Counted from the first letter of the stretch, positions 23,661 to 37,305 are shown. The stretch: 64,000 nt of DNA from Todiramphus chloris collaris (GCA_025345505.1 JANVCC010000040.1:8145655-8209654), one strand, 5' to 3'. Notes: a model not told the origin generated them from the sequence alone. Numbers and translations are program-made.

Positions 23661-25531
23661 TGAGCAGATTTAGCCCACAAATTGGAAGATCATCTTTAAC
23701 CAGTTAAGGGGAGAGGTTCTGCAACATTATGCAGGCTTTGCCTAGTTTGGTTGGCTCCAGGAGGAACTCCATGATCCAGTTGCACCATTTGAGTTAGTGC
23801 AGCGATGACTTTAGGGAAATACTAGTCCAAGCAGTAATGTGTATGCTTGATTTTTAATCTGTCTTTATCTGGTATTAGTCGTTCTTCACTCAATAAAGCT
23901 CGTGTGAGCTGCAGCCTTGCACAGCTACTCTTTTGAGGAATAGGGAATGATACTTGAAAAATGGTGTAATCTTCAACTAAAGGTCAGCATGTCCTTAGGG
24001 GTGTGCATTGCCCCGAGTTGTGCAGAGGAAGAGGTTGGTGTAAGGATTCCCTGACACACACCCCAGTGGGTGTTCAGGGCTGGAGCTGTTGGTCCCTTTG
24101 AAGTCACATGAGGTGCTTGGGTGCATGATGCAGATGTGTGATGATGACTGCTCAGTCAAGGTTTGTCTGGATTTGGGGAGAGAAGAGCTCTAGATGTACT
24201 GTAGTTTCCAGTGTCTGTCTGTTGATCAGAAAGTCAGTAGTTATTAAATATCTCATATTTATCCTCTCTTTTTTCCTTTGAGACAAGAGTTGTGAGATTT
24301 TATGGAGGTTTATGCAGTTGCATAGGAACAACAGGCTTGTAATCTCAGCTCAGGATAATAGATGCCTGACACCCGCAGATTAGAGATTAGATTATTTTTT
24401 TAAGGCCTGAAAGAATTATTAAGGTTGTTAAGTCTGTGTTTGATACTCCTCACTGCAGGATTGCTTCCAGAAACCAGATTAAGACCTCTTATTTTAGAGA
24501 GGTATCTACTAATCTCCTCTTTAAGACTTGAAGCAGTGGCAAGTCATCCATCACAGACTGTGCTAGTCAAACAGAGATGGGCCAGCAGCAGAGATTTCAG
24601 ACTTGGGTTTGGAGCAGCACCCAGGCTTCACATTCTTGTTCAGAGCTTATCTGGCAAACTCAGACTGCTGGAGCCTGGTGGATTGAGTGTGAGCGCTAAC
24701 GTGAACAGGCTTCTTCCTTACATGCCTGCACAGAAGCCGCCTTGCCATTTTTCATGTGTATTTGGGCACAGAGTAGAACCATATACCTGGGCTTGGAGGA
24801 AAGGTTGAGTACAGGTGTTGGTGTTGTGCACCAGGTGTTGGAGCTCTGTGTGGATTCATCCCTTTCCCATGCACACATCCTGTATGGACCCAAATAACTG
24901 CAAAAGGTTGGCCAGGAACAGAACATGCCTGAAAGCATCTCTTTGTCTATTCCTTTTGGTTTAACCTATGCCGGAAGTATGGAGGTTTGAATTTTCTCCC
25001 TTATTTCATTAGTCTATATGGTTCTCTATGCTAAACAATGTTTTCTTGAGGGGATGTGTTTAAAGAAGCAGCTTGTCTCAAGCAAGGGAGCATTCAATTG
25101 TCCCAGCTTGTGGCAGCAGCTGCTTTTGAATTTAACGAGTGAGAAGTGAGATCAGCTGGAGTGACATAACCTGTCACCAGCAGGGAATGTTGCAGTGTCT
25201 ATGGGAGAGGAAAGTGGCGAGGGAGGAAGATTTCAAATGAGAAGAGAAAGCATAAAATCAACAAGCCTCACTTCATGTTCTTCATCAAAAGGTCCAAATA
25301 CCCTTGGAGGAAGTAAAACAATTCAAAGGGGAACGTCTGTATTACTTGTTTATTGATAGATAAATTGCATTTTATTTTAAGTAAGATGTTCTATAGGAAT
25401 TTGAAACACATCTGATCATATATGATAAATTTCAGCCTTAATTCGGACATAAGTGGCTGACAATTGAGGGCAAGAGGGACTTAAATGGTTTTGATCTGTG
25501 TTTGAAAGGTGGGAATACTGATAGAGGGGTT
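23661..25531. other. non-coding unique sequence
   Basis: No gene is supported. The longest frame is 127 codons (24425-24808, plus) and unrecognisable. A short direct repeat, CAGGTGTTGG, occurs twice within about 30 bases near 24813-24840. No mobile element was seen. Confidence 0.6.
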
Positions 25532-25558
25532 TTATATATGTGTGTGTATATATATACA
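25532..25558. repeat. compound TA/TG microsatellite
   Basis: A TATATATG-TGTGTG-TATATATATACAC tract, a short compound dinucleotide repeat of the alternating purine-pyrimidine type. Confidence 0.85.
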
Positions 25559-26507
25559 CTTACATATAGTCAGTGCTGTGGTCAAAGCTTCAATATCTAC
25601 TGACAAGGCTGGGTAAGCTTTAAAAAAATCAAGTGGTGGTAAAGTACAACCATTATGTAGACATTAACTGTTAATGAGGTGTTTTATGACTGCTGAAAAG
25701 ATGGAGAAAGGTTTAGTGACACAGGAATTTTAATATTTTTCTTTTTCTTTTCCCTCTGCTCTTTGCACAAAGAACTTTTCTGTAGGAATACCTGTCATTA
25801 GGAGCTAACTTTTGGGTAGAGTTTTTCTTCTGTTTCCAGTTCTCTGAACCTTTTGTAAGTGACTCCTAATGACCTTTTTTTTTTTTTTTTTTTTGCTTTG
25901 TTTTGTTTCAAACCTTCACTGCAGTGGTCTTTAGAGGTTTTTCTTGGTCTCACTGGCTGACAGCTGCCCTGTGTCTTGGTCTCTTGTTTAGGGTTCTGCT
26001 TACTTTGTTTCAGGCATTGGTATGTTGGCATGGAAAGTGGTTGAGTTTTCAAAAATGCTAACATCTTGATTGTCTAGTATTGTGGCCAGAGAAAGAGATT
26101 ACAGATAAGTGAATTCTTCATGCCTTTGTCATCATGGAAAGAGATTGTTGCTCCAGAAGGGATGATGGGAGATGCAGGTCACTGTTTGGGATTGGGAGAA
26201 GTCAGTTTTTCGGTGGCGTGAGCCCGGGCAGCTTGTTGTGAAACAGCATCGCGCTCAGGTCATGGCCCCTCACTGGTGGGGTTGTCCAAGTGAGGAGCTT
26301 TCTGGCAGCAATTGCATTGCAGGGCTGGGGACTGTCTCGCTCCTCGTTTTTTAACTGCAATGCATTTCGGGAAGACTGTGTTTGCCCACAAACATTCCTG
26401 GAGCAGGAGTGCCAGCTGGACCCATAGCCTTGTTTTCTCTCCATAACTGCTCAGCTCTAGTCTAAGAAGTCATTGTATTTTGGACTTTGGAGGAAACAAG
26501 TTGAGTG
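25559..26507. other. non-coding, with T20 run
   Basis: No gene is supported. A T20 run at 25875-25894 runs into TTTTG-type low complexity. The minus-strand frame of 88 codons across it (25798-26064) encodes poly-lysine from that run and is an artefact. Confidence 0.6.
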
Positions 26508-26607
26508 GGTCAAGTTGGACGGGGCTCTGAGCAACCTGCTCACTGCAGGGTGGCTGTACTAGATGACCTTTCAAGGTCCTTTCCACCCAAACTACTCTAT
26601 GATTCTT
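26508..26607 (+). mobile_element. CR1 LINE fragment (3' end, + orientation)
   Basis: The sequence follows the CR1 3' terminus: a GGGCTCTGAGCAACCTG tract, then CTAGATGACCTTTCAAGGTCC, TTCCACCC and the terminal CTATGATTCTT. This order is diagnostic of the chicken-repeat-1 retrotransposon of birds and other reptiles. The copy is 5'-truncated to about 100 bp, as is usual for CR1, contains no coding part and has no target-site duplication that I can see. The 5' boundary is approximate. Confidence 0.85.
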
Positions 26608-28572
26608 AAAAAGTCACTGTACAGCACTGGGATGCCATGAATTTCTCCTGATGTGTCAGTGGTGCAGACAGACAAGCGGCAGCAAATTCCATAAAGCAAG
26701 GACAAACCACACACAAGGTAAAGATCTCACTCAGCGTTATCAGCACTGGTGGATTCACAAACTCTTCCTTGTTGACCCTTGTTGTCTTAAAGGGCTAATC
26801 ACGAAATCAATTACAGAGTAAAAACAAGAAGCTACTTTGGGAAGGATTAGACAAGATGAAGTCCCACGGGGTGTTAGAAATGGAAGTGCCTCTTTTCATG
26901 TCACCAGCATCAGCGAGGTAATGTTTCTTGGGTGGTTGCTGATTAAGCTGACTACAACTTCCAGATTAGCTGGTTAGCAACCTGGGGCTTCCATATCTCA
27001 GAACTGTTTCTATTTGTTTTCAAATAATTAACACTTTCTTACAAAACAAACAAAACCCTAAACCTTAATGCCAGTTATAAGGTTGTTGTTTTGTTTTGTT
27101 TTTTAATTTCAAGACTTGCATGCTAGAAACTTAAGCAGGTTGGAGCTTTACCTTTGTTTTGCCCGCTGAACCAAACCCATTTGCTTTCTCTTCCTCAACT
27201 CAGCAATTCCAGGCTGAGGGGATGTTATAAACTGTAAATGAAAGAAATGTCTTGTCTGGAATAAGAGAATGACAAAGCCACTTACATGGCTTAATGCACC
27301 ATGGTGTGCATCTGCTGATGTCTCTCTTCAGGGGGCTGGGAGGCTGCTCTTGTGTCAGGAGTCTGTGGAGCTGGAAGAAGCTCAGTGCCCCTAGAGGTGG
27401 CACTTGCTATGTGTGTAGCACCATGCAGTTGTGCCCCCAGCTATTTGCCATCTTTCTCCATTGCGGTGCCTTTCCATATCACAGCTCTCCTTTCTCCCCA
27501 TCATTCTGGAGGAGTCCACCCCTCTGCTCCCCAGCCCTCTCCAAAGTGATGGACACAGCCCTGAAGTCAACAGCTCTTCCTCCCTCAGGCTTTGCCCTCC
27601 TTTGAAGGCTCTCCAGGCGTCAGACAAGCCAGCCCTCCATGCAGGGTGTCCAGGGCAGCTTGGGTGCCGCAGGGCAGAGAAGCAACACAAGTGGTTCTTG
27701 TCTTGGTTTTAATCTCTGTGCCATGGATGGCAAAATTGTTTTTCCTTTTGCCTTCAAGTCAAGATTCCTGTCTCTTCCTGAAGCAGGGTGAGTTTAGAGG
27801 TTGCATGGCATTTCCTGTCATTGCCTGTCTTCTAGGTTAAAAGACGGAAAATTCTGTGTTACAGTTTTGATGTGGCCTACATAAAAAAATGGTTTGATCT
27901 GTACAGCTACATGAATGCTTCACTGCAAAGGAAGCTCTTTATAGCCCTTAGTGGTGACTGGTGACCTTAGGGGGTTCATTTCTCCTGCATTGGCTCTTAC
28001 TCGTCCTGCTGTTTGAGCTTGCTTTTAACTAGGACGTGATGCACAAGGGTTGCAGTGCAGAATTGGAATGTTACGCATTAAATGAGTATTTGTACACTTG
28101 TAATTGAATTCTAGCTTGTCAAAGAAGGACTTTGATTTTTAGCAATGGAATTGATAATCACAAAATCTTAACACTGCGGCATTTCACCACAGTTCAAGTG
28201 CATCTTTGAAATGTCTTTAACTTGTTCATTCCCCTGTTGCATCCAGGTCCTCCTTTTCCTGGCTTTTAGTCGTGGGGATGGGAATCTCCTCTGGAGGGAG
28301 GTGGGATTTTTATGCAATGCCTGATTTCCAGGAACTGCTGTTTGCTGGGAAAATGCTCATTTTAGCATAAGATTTTGAAAAACAATAGCGATTGCTAATG
28401 TTGATAAAACTAAAACACAGTGTTTGACTGGAAATGCACAGCTTCTTGCTAGTGGTATATGCCTTTGAGTTGGTTTCCTGGTGTTGCTAATGCTGAGCCA
28501 ACAAGACAAGGATGATGCTGTGGCATCAGATGGGACAAGCAAATGGGATGACTTTCCCCATGCTTTGTGACT

Positions 28573-28594
28573 GGGGGGGGGGAACAGAGGGGGG
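28573..28594 (+). repeat. G-rich tract, quadruplex-capable
   Basis: A G10 run (28573-28582) and a G6 run (28589-28594) are separated by AACAGA, with a further GG nearby. The runs are long enough to supply four G-tracts of three. No gene or promoter is evident next to it. Confidence 0.6.
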
Positions 28595-30637
28595 ACGGAG
28601 GACACAAAAACAAGAAAAGCACACTTCTACAGTGCTTAAAGACCTGGGTCTGAGTTAGCTGGGATGCCTCGCAGCATGGCAAATGAGATAATAGGGATGT
28701 GTGTTTTTATTTCTTAACTGTAGCGTGTTTGTGCCTTTCCCTGTCTGCAGGAGTTGTGCTCTGTAAAACTGGCTCTTGTGTTTATGGGATTTTCACTTGC
28801 AGTGGTACATGTTAGCTGTAAGGGAAGGTATTTGTGTGGTCTAATGAACAGGAGGGGAGGAAAAAATTGCACAGCTATCCCATACCCTTTTTGATGAGGA
28901 GAGGGAATGGTGTGAGGCCTTTCCATAGCACTGCATTTACTTCGTTAGCGCATGGCCTTCCTCGGAGAGTGAGCTGCTCGCTCTCTGACAGCCCCCAGCT
29001 GATGCTGTCTCTGGGGGTTTTGTTGTTTCTCTGTTAGGTTTTGTGCAAGAACTAACAGACATCAGCTCAAAGACCCTCAGCACTTTTTTTTTTTTTTTTT
29101 TTTCTTCAATGAAATTGCTTCCCAGGGAGCCTGAGCCATGTGCAGGAGGTTTCTGGGGAGCATGGAGAGGGAGACACAGCTTTGGGAATCTTACTTTATT
29201 TTCTTTCCCCCCCTCCTATCCTGCTGCTTTCTCAAACCAGCTATCTCTGAAGTCAGGAAACAAAGAGGCTGAGAGGTCAGGGGTGCCTGGGGAGTGCTAA
29301 GGACCAGCCTGCTGTGACTCTGCAGGCTTGTGCACAAAAGCAGAAGACTTTGCCTGTGCCTAGAAGGGTTTCTAGTTTGGTTTTGTTCATAGCCAAGACA
29401 AAAAATAAATCTGCGTCCCTTCCAGAAGGGTATATAACTTTGTGTTGAACTGTATGCTGTAGTTGGAGTTTAGTGTATTTTGGGTAGGAGCAGTATGGAT
29501 GCTGCAGGAAATGCACTGCACTGCTCATTAAAAGGCTGTAGGGATTACCTTTGGAGCTGTCCTTATTGGTGTTTTCATCCGTTTGCCCATCAGCTGTCAT
29601 AAAAACAGCAAGATGCTGTCCAGAACTTGAGTCTTAAAATACAAGTGTCCTTTTGTAGTTTCCTGGTGAGATGCAGTGTATAAGAGGATATTTTTAAATA
29701 GTTTCCCAAAACCTTACATGTACATTTTCCCAGGTTGAGCAACACAGCTCATGGCATCACTAGAGGGCTTCTGAGAAGCTTCTCAAAGGATTCCCTGTTC
29801 ATCAGGGCATGACTGAGGGAAATAGAAGAGGTTTTCCGCAGTCTGACCCTTAGTTTAAGCTAAGCCTTATTTAGACACTGTGCTGTGCCAGTGTATTATC
29901 TCCTGTCCAAGTTAAAACTACTTAAATGCACTTGGGGGCAAGGGAAGCAGGAAAGATGTGCAGTGCTTGGGACCAGGATACATGGTTGAACTGGGAATTC
30001 AAGAACAGGAATGGCTGGGGTTTTTTTCACAGCTCCCTGCTCCTGGCTGGCCCCATCCAATGGCCCATCTGTGTTCTCCTCTGCTGCACATAGTATTTTT
30101 AGCCATGTATTCCTAGGTGTTTGTCCTTTTCATGCATGGACAGCCTTCACAGCTTAAATGTCTGTGCCTTTTTAGGTGACTGGCTGTTATTTATTTGGCT
30201 ATTTGGCTTCTGTGCCAGTTTAAGGGTGGACTGAGAGAAGTGATGAGCTTCTGGCATGGCCAGAGATGAGGTTGCGGATGTGCTGCAGCTCTTTGGCTCT
30301 TGGGAGGTAGCTGGGGATGCTCAACTGTCCTTGCCTTGCAGGGATCAAGTTTAAAAAAGGCTCTGAGGGATAGCATTCAGGGCTTTTGCTTTTTTAATGT
30401 AAGTAACAGAAAATAGTAATTGTTTATTTTGTACCCCTGCTCCCAAGTCATGGTGGGCGCTTCTCGCCCTGTGGGTGCTGACAGATTGAAGCCTGGAGTG
30501 TTTTGCCTTATAAGGATCTTTTTTCACTCCAAGTGATTACAAAGCTTTGTTCCCATATGTTTGATGATCTTGTGAGAACGCCAGTGAACTACCAGGAAAA
30601 AAAAAAAAACAAACATTGGGAAAGTAAGAATTTTATT

Positions 30638-30671
30638 TTATATATATATATTTTTTTTTTTTTTTTTTTTT
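30638..30671. repeat. (TA)n followed by T21
   Basis: A TATATATATATA tract runs directly into 21 T. It could be the A-tail of an old minus-strand retroelement, but no element body is recognisable beside it, so simple low complexity is the safer call. Confidence 0.85.
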
Positions 30672-32501
30672 GCATTATCTCTCCACAAGTTTAAATACTA
30701 GGGAAGCAAATTCTTGGGCTTTTTAATTAGAATTTAGTTTAATAGTCCTTTGTGAGTAATAGATTGGATATCTGCTGTGCAGGTCTCTCTCCTAGCTTGA
30801 AATACTTCACTTAGTTCTACATACTTTTTGCCTGAAACCTCTCCAGCTTCTTTATTTTACAATAAACTTGTTCCTTTCTTTTTCTTTCTGTTATGGTTTT
30901 TGTTGTGTGTGTTTTTAAAAAAACTGTGTATGTGTAGTGAGCTTTTTTGGACATTGCTAATAAGCAGACATTTGTAACCCATTAGCTTAAGAATTAATAA
31001 GTACAATTTTGCTGATTCTGTTGAATTGGACATTCCTTTATCTTGGAGAAAGACTTTTCCAAGTCATAAGCGGACCAACTCCCATTGGCTTTTTGGAAGA
31101 GTAAGCTGCATTTCTGCCTTATACAGCATACTCCTAATGGGATGCAACTTTTTGATCTTCTAAATTTATGTGGATACAACTATAATTGTATGGGATTTTT
31201 ATTATTTAATTATGAAGTTCCAAAGGGGTAGTTAAAAATTGCTGATATTCCTCCAATATTCCTGAAGATAAACTCTCCTGGGGGCCTTGTACTGAATGCT
31301 TTTTGAAGTTGATTCTGTGTAAACTGCTTCATGGGCTTAAAAGGGGTAGGGAAGGTGTCCCCTTCCACCTGTAGGGTGCTATCTGTAGTTCATGGGGGGG
31401 AAAATAAAGCAAAAACAGATGTGATGCTTATTACAGATTCATTTCTTCCTGCATTTTCTCAGCTCACTTATTTCTTTTTTTCCCCGTTAGTTGTTGTTTA
31501 GGTTTGAACCCATCCCTAAGGTATTTCTGGCTCCTCTTTTCCTTCTGCTACAGTTGGAAATGTCCCACTGTAGGAGCTGATGCATGATGGTTGTTCCCAT
31601 CATGTGCTGAGAAGCTTGTGTCTTTGTGAAAGAAAGAGGTGGAGGTGCTGTAGCCATCCCTCCCAAAAGCCTGGTGTCTCCCTGGGATCATGGTCTTGGA
31701 AATTGGTGCCAAGAGCCTGGTGTGGGACCTCTCATTGTGCTGGTGTCTCTCTGTTCTTTACTGCTGGAAGAGCATGCTCAAACCTTCAGTATCAGGGCAG
31801 ACTTAACATGGCTTTATAGTGGGTTTTCCTTTTAATTACATGGCTTGCTGCACTTTGGCAGCTTGGCTGATACCCTGTGCCCTGTATGTGCTGGCCATGA
31901 ACTGTGTTGGACATTGGCAACTTGTGCCAGTTACCATAATGAGCTGTGTTTTCTGGGAGATGAGGCGCCCTGGTCTCTTGCTGCCTATTTTTGATGTTAG
32001 GGAGCGACTTTCTTTGCCAGGCTGAGTTACTTCTAGCTCTTGCTCTTTTATTTGCCAGAGCTGTGAACGTGGAGCTTTTTAAGGCTGACGTGGCTTTTGG
32101 GTCTCTTGGACACGGGTTCACGTGTTAGGTTATGATTGATTGTCAGCATTTGCAAAAGTTTATTTCTGTTTGTGTTCAAAAATACATGCTCTGTTTTCAG
32201 TTGTAGAGTTGTAAAATCATCACATAGAGCAAACACGCTTCTGCATTACCTCAGTTAGTGTTGCAACTGTGTAGAAAAACAAATGATCTTCATCAAAAAT
32301 AACACAGAGCTGATGCCAATTCTTCCATTGCTCACTTCTCTCATTTCTTTCAAACAAGCACCTTCATGCTTGGGAGGAGCTGCACGTAGGCATCTGCAAA
32401 GCCATCTCATCATTCCCTCTCAATGTCTCTGTAGCTATCAAGATTTAAAAAAATAAAATAATAAAAAACCTTGGCTGCTAGGGCATTGATACTACAGTCA
32501 T

Positions 32502-32638
32502 CGTTCTCTGGAGACTTTGAAGACCTGTCTGGATGCTTTTCTGTGTGATCTGCTCTAGTTTTGTCCAGCTCTAGCAGGGGGGTTGGGCTTGGTGATCTTC
32601 AGAGGTCCCTTCCAAGCCCTAATATTCTGTGATTCTGT
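32502..32638 (+). mobile_element. CR1 LINE fragment (3' end, + orientation)
   Basis: It starts within the end of CR1 ORF2 (GAGACTTTGAAGACCTGTCTGGATGC, the region encoding a ...F-K-x-x-L-D... motif) and continues through AGCAGGGGGGTTGGGCTTG, GTGATCTTCAGAGGTCCCTT and CCAAGCCCT to the terminal ATTCTGTGATTCTGT. The order and content match the CR1 3' end closely. About 137 bp, 5'-truncated, no intact coding sequence. It looks better preserved than the copy at 26508. Confidence 0.92.
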
Positions 32639-35600
32639 AATTAGGGGGTTTTGTGCCCCTGTCTTGGTTTGGTTGGGCTGTTACCTTATGAGTTGAAGCC
32701 GTCTTGGGTAAGGTATTACCTTTGTGCTGTGTTTATGCAATACTTGCCATTTTCTTGTGCGTAACTGGGAGGGGGTAACGCAGTAATGCCAAAAACCCAC
32801 AAGTGCTGCTAATAATGGCAAAATTTGCCTAGCAGGTCTATATAAGGTCCGTAGTTTCCTAAGGAGACAATGAATTTCCCTTATGCAGGGTGCTTGTGTG
32901 CTCAGTTTCAAAGCTGTTGAATTGCTTTTCTTCTCTGCACACTGTTTTGTACTGGGAAAACCAGTGAAGCAGATCTGTACTCTTCTCCTCCCTTTCTCTT
33001 GCTGGGTTTTGAGGATGACTAACATGGAGCCAGGTGTTTGGCTGAAGAGAAAGCCATTGGCACAAGTGTGCGGTGGCTGTTTTTGCTGCTCTGCAATACC
33101 AGGGCAGATCTTGTAGACCTCCCCGTTGCTGAAGCTGCTTTCCCCTGAGGACATTCATAGCTGAGGAGTGAGCCTTCATTCCTGAAGGGTCAGAGAGGAA
33201 ACAGTTTGTCTTCTCAGAGTCCAGTGATACTTCCTTGTCATTAATTGATCTTTCCGCGCTGAACATCAGAATGACTTGTTAAGAATGAAACAAGCAGTCA
33301 GCAGGGTTCTTTAGAAGATCTTTTAAGAGTTTTTAATATAATCTGTGTCCTTCATGGTCTTAGTCTACCATGGCAGCTAGGAGTCAATGGAGGAGTCGAT
33401 TACACATGCACAGAGAGGAGGAGTTGGGAGAACAAACACAGGAGAAAAATACCGTACTTGCAATAAAAGTAAGCAAAGTCCTTCTCATGGTCTCTTCGAC
33501 TCTGGGCTGGGTTTGACAGGCAGTGCAAGGTTTGCAGCTGCCATTCATTCTCCAGCCTCTTGATGTGGCAGCTTCATAACCTGGGAGGTCTTTAAATACA
33601 AGCAGCAGATCAAAAGGAAGAGAAGGAATTCAAGCTCTGGGCTTGACACTTGCCCATTAGCTTATGTTACTTGTTTTAATCTTTTTTGTTGTTGTTTTTT
33701 TGGAAGCACACAAGAGAATTCTGTGCTGCTAGCACTGCAACTATTTTAGCACTTTGCAGATGTAAAGGCAATGCTTGGTCCTAACAACACTGAACTAAAA
33801 GGGTCTTGCTTTGATTTGTGGCTGGTACGCCTGGCAATGAAATGGTATCCCCAGCGTGAGAGCACTGGTATGAGGGCCATGTGGGATGAGTCTGCCCGAG
33901 AAACAGGTGGCCATGTATTATTTGGGGGCTCCAAATCTCCTGCGCTGTATGTTTTGTATAGGGTGAAACTTAATGTTCAGCTGTTGGCTGTCTGTGATGG
34001 CCATGCTGAATTTTACCAGGGGCTGGTGCCTCCAAGGCAGGACAGTTCTGCTCCTGCAGCTGTATTGGCAGATTTCCTTTCTGCGGTCCAAACCGATTTT
34101 ATTTTGTTTGCAGGTTGTAGGTCGTAGTTGTTTTCCCCTGCAGACAAGATAGAGGGATGGATGACTCTTGCTCTAATAATTATCCTTAAGCTTATGTACA
34201 GTCCCCTTTTCTAAAAGGGTTAATGAATTTTGTTACTGTTGTGCAGCAGAAATCTTTATTTGACTAGTACCAGGAAACACCAAAACATTCTATTCTGCAG
34301 TGAACTTCAAAGGGCAAGAAGCAGAAGAACAAGACTAGAAAGAAGATAAAAACAAACATGCTGACTCTCCAGGATGCTGTAAAGCCTTTATTGCTTTTGC
34401 TTGGGAAGACCTTCATAATTCTACCAGACCTGAACTCAAAGCAATAAAATCTTTAAAGGAATCTCTACCATCATATGTTCTCTCTATACTTGAATTTCAT
34501 AAGCAGTGTAAACATGGAATTTTACCAGGCTCTAGCCCCAGAGGGAGGCTCTTACATACACAAATAAGAGCAAGGATATTAGTGCTTTTCCCAATTTTTC
34601 TTTTCCCTTTTGCGTGTTGTTTACCATTGAGATTTCACGGACTCGTATATTTTCCTGATTATTATCCAAAGGGAAAACCACAGTAATTAGGGAGGTTTTG
34701 GTATACACTAACATCCTAGCATGGCTCCATAAAAGAGAAAATGATGATGATGTGACTTGGGGACTTGGGGTCAAACAGTGTTGTAAACCTCCCTCTGACA
34801 ACCCCTCCTTTTGAGCTGTGCTCTTCATGACAGTATTGAAGTAGCACCCTGGGATGTTGTTGTGGGGAAGCTCTCAGACTTGTCTCTGTGATGAATATCA
34901 CCAGGACATCAGGGTACTGTTAGTTATCCAAAAGCTAGGGAGTCTGTGGAAGTTGCTTTTTAAAAGGAAAAAAAAGTAGAAACACTGAGATGTGTGTTTA
35001 TTTTCTTAAGGCTCTGTTTCCAATTGAGAACATGATTCAACTATATGATTTAAAATCTTCTGCAAATGTTCATATGTTTGGTTTTGTAGCAGGAATATAA
35101 TTTCTCTGAAATGCACTTTCATGTCCACATTGAGAGATGCAGTCTGTGGACTCACATGGGAAGCGAGCTGCTTTTAGTTCCTGTGATGATAAACTGAAAA
35201 GTGGAAGTTAGAGATCCCTATTTAGCATAAACCAGGGTAATCCTGCAGTGTAAAGCAGAGGCAGAAATTGTGTGGTGTGGCTGAAATAAGAGTGTGCATT
35301 TCTTGAAAGTAATACAGAAAAGAGACTCAAACTTGGAGAATGTATTGGTTGGGCATAATCCAGTTGTGGACTTTGAAGGAAGTCAGATATGCAAAGAACT
35401 TGGTATAACATATTCTAAAATCACTGATCTAATTATTTTTTGTTTTCTTCAGTTGGAATTTTTGCAGCTTTTTAACGTACATAAATGCACATTTTTTGTG
35501 ATCTGGCCAGAACCAGATACAAAGTCTTACAATGTTTGTGCATCCAGGAGGTAACTTTTGTAAAGACAACTTTTAACAGCACTCCCAAATGATGAACTCT

Positions 35601-36089
35601 TATTTATGCTTTTTTTTTTTCTTTTTGAAGCATGTCTCTGAAATGCATGGTTCTAATCAATCTGTGTCCCTCCTTTGTCCCTTACTAACCAGCCTCCCTC
35701 AAACTTCTTAAGATAAAAATATCAGAGTAGCTTGAAAGGTGTGGTGGGATGTTTGACTAAGCAGTTCCTATAAAAGCAGGACAAACCCGTGGGACACATC
35801 TGTTATGAGCTCTCTAGGGAGCTTTCCTTGAGGTCAAAGCTAAACATGTGTTGTGAAGAACATGGGTGTGGGTGGGTTGGGGCTTTGCTCCACTACGTGG
35901 GGTTTTGGGGGTTGTTTTCTAATGACAAGATACATGTGGCATGTCCATGTTGTAATTTCTCAACAGCTGCTTGAGTGCCAGGCGATAAAATGACAGACGA
36001 AATGTGGTGAAGATAAATAGTTGTGCATGTGGGAGAGGAGTGAGTAATTACTGGGAAAGAAGAGAGAAATTTAGACTTCACCTACATCT
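32639..36089. other. non-coding unique sequence
   Basis: No gene is supported. Frames of 157 and 135 codons on the minus strand (32681-33266) and 118 codons on the plus strand (33771-34127) have no recognisable domain or splice context. A T11 run lies at 35610-35620. No further mobile element is recognised until the weak CR1-like segment at 36090. Confidence 0.55.
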
Positions 36090-36230
36090 TGAAACAGTAT
36101 GTGTGTCTTCTCCCTTCTCCAAAAGGAGATAGAGGACCTCCAAAGTGTGCAGAGGAGGATGAAAAGGATGATGAAAGTAATGGGACAGCAAGGAACAGTT
36201 AAATAGTTCTTGCATGTTTTCAAATACCTG
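36090..36230 (+). mobile_element. possible diverged CR1 fragment (internal)
   Basis: The stretch with GACCTCCAAAGTGTGCAG, AGGAGGATGAAAAGGATGATGAA and, later, TTTTCAAATACCT resembles in order the CR1 ORF2 region that reads roughly GAGAGTCCAGAGGAGGGCAACAAGATGATGAAGGG ... TACAAATACCT in typical copies. The match is interrupted and diverged. If real it is an old internal fragment lacking the 3' end. Boundaries are uncertain. Confidence 0.35.
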
Positions 36231-37305
36231 CCCAAGAGTGAGAAGAGGCCTCTGGCTGTTTTGGTTGGCATGATTTGGGTTTTTATCCAGGAAAGAGAGT
36301 GAAAGCCGTTTCCCCCCAGCACAGGTCCTACAGTTGTTTCCTGCCCCCAGGGAAATCACAGGAGCTGGTGCAAGTGCACAGCATGAGAGATAATCCTCAG
36401 CGTGGGAAAACCATCCTCCTGAGTGCGACCATTGGACGTGGGTTAATAATATGGAGGGGAGGCATCCCTCTCATGTTAGTTCATGTTTCAACTTCTTACT
36501 CATGTTTTCATGTTCGTCAGCAAAACTGACAATGGCAGAACCGTGTAACGCTTTCTTCCTCTGTGCTGCTGCACTCCCCCAGTGCAGTTGGGATTCTCAT
36601 TCCCAGTGCTTGCCTTTTTGGTGGGTTTTTTTTTTTTTTTTTTTAAAATCTAAATGCTGTTCATACTCCTGGCATGCAGTCTCAACCCACCATAGAGAAA
36701 ACTGGATTTGTGGGTTTGGCAGACCAGTTGTTATGACGGCATGTGAGCACCAAACCCCAGGCACATCCTTGCAGGGTTGTGGAGGAGCTTAAAGCAAGCA
36801 CTGTGCTCCTGCTAGGCAGCCTACACAGGTAGGAACCATGGGGATACCAGCTGTCCTTTAGTAAAACCCTTTGGTCAGCAAACTTCTGAGGTTGTTTTGG
36901 GTATGCACTAGGCTGTCTCTTTTCATTAAGAATAATCCAATAGTGGTTTTCTGGTTAGAATTAAATTTTCATTTCTTCTGAAAACTGTCCATAGGCTGAG
37001 TTCTGTTGAAGCTATTTTTGGGACTGTTGTACAACCTAAGCCACCAGTGTGTTAAGATTTTGCTGTTGATTTCACTGGGCTTGAAGTTACCAGGGAGCTT
37101 TTTTGGTAGGCTGATTTTTAAATTTTTTTTTGTTTGTTTATTTTTTTTTCCCCTATAAAGTTGTTATCACTCACATTCAGGCAGCTGCAGGTGAGATTTC
37201 CTAGTCTTAAATCATCATGTAGTTGAACAAATGGTTGCCTCAAGATGACTCTGGAATTGGTCTTGCTTTTCTGTTCATGGTGTCTTGTCATATTAAAATG
37301 AATTG
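36231..37305. other. non-coding unique sequence with T19 run
   Basis: No gene is supported. A T19 run lies at 36626-36644, and further T-rich low complexity at about 37120-37150. Forward frames of 84 and 113 codons (36275-36792) cross the T run and are not credible. Confidence 0.6.

Larger units (their letters stand above)
26608..32501. other. non-coding unique sequence with simple repeats
   Basis: No gene is supported. The segment 27430-27600 is pyrimidine-rich on the + strand with overlapping frames in several phases. A homopolymer-free AT-rich block at about 28060-28220 has enhancer-like texture. G10 and G6 runs lie at 28573-28594. T20 (29084-29103), A13 (30597-30609) and a (TA)n-T21 tract (30638-30671) are simple repeats, listed separately where notable. 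Frames at 31792-32121 and elsewhere match nothing recognised. Confidence 0.55.

Noticed and set aside
33771-34127. 118-codon forward frame
   Set aside because: Considered as a retrogene, but the peptide resembles nothing known and there is no poly-A tail or target-site duplication around it.
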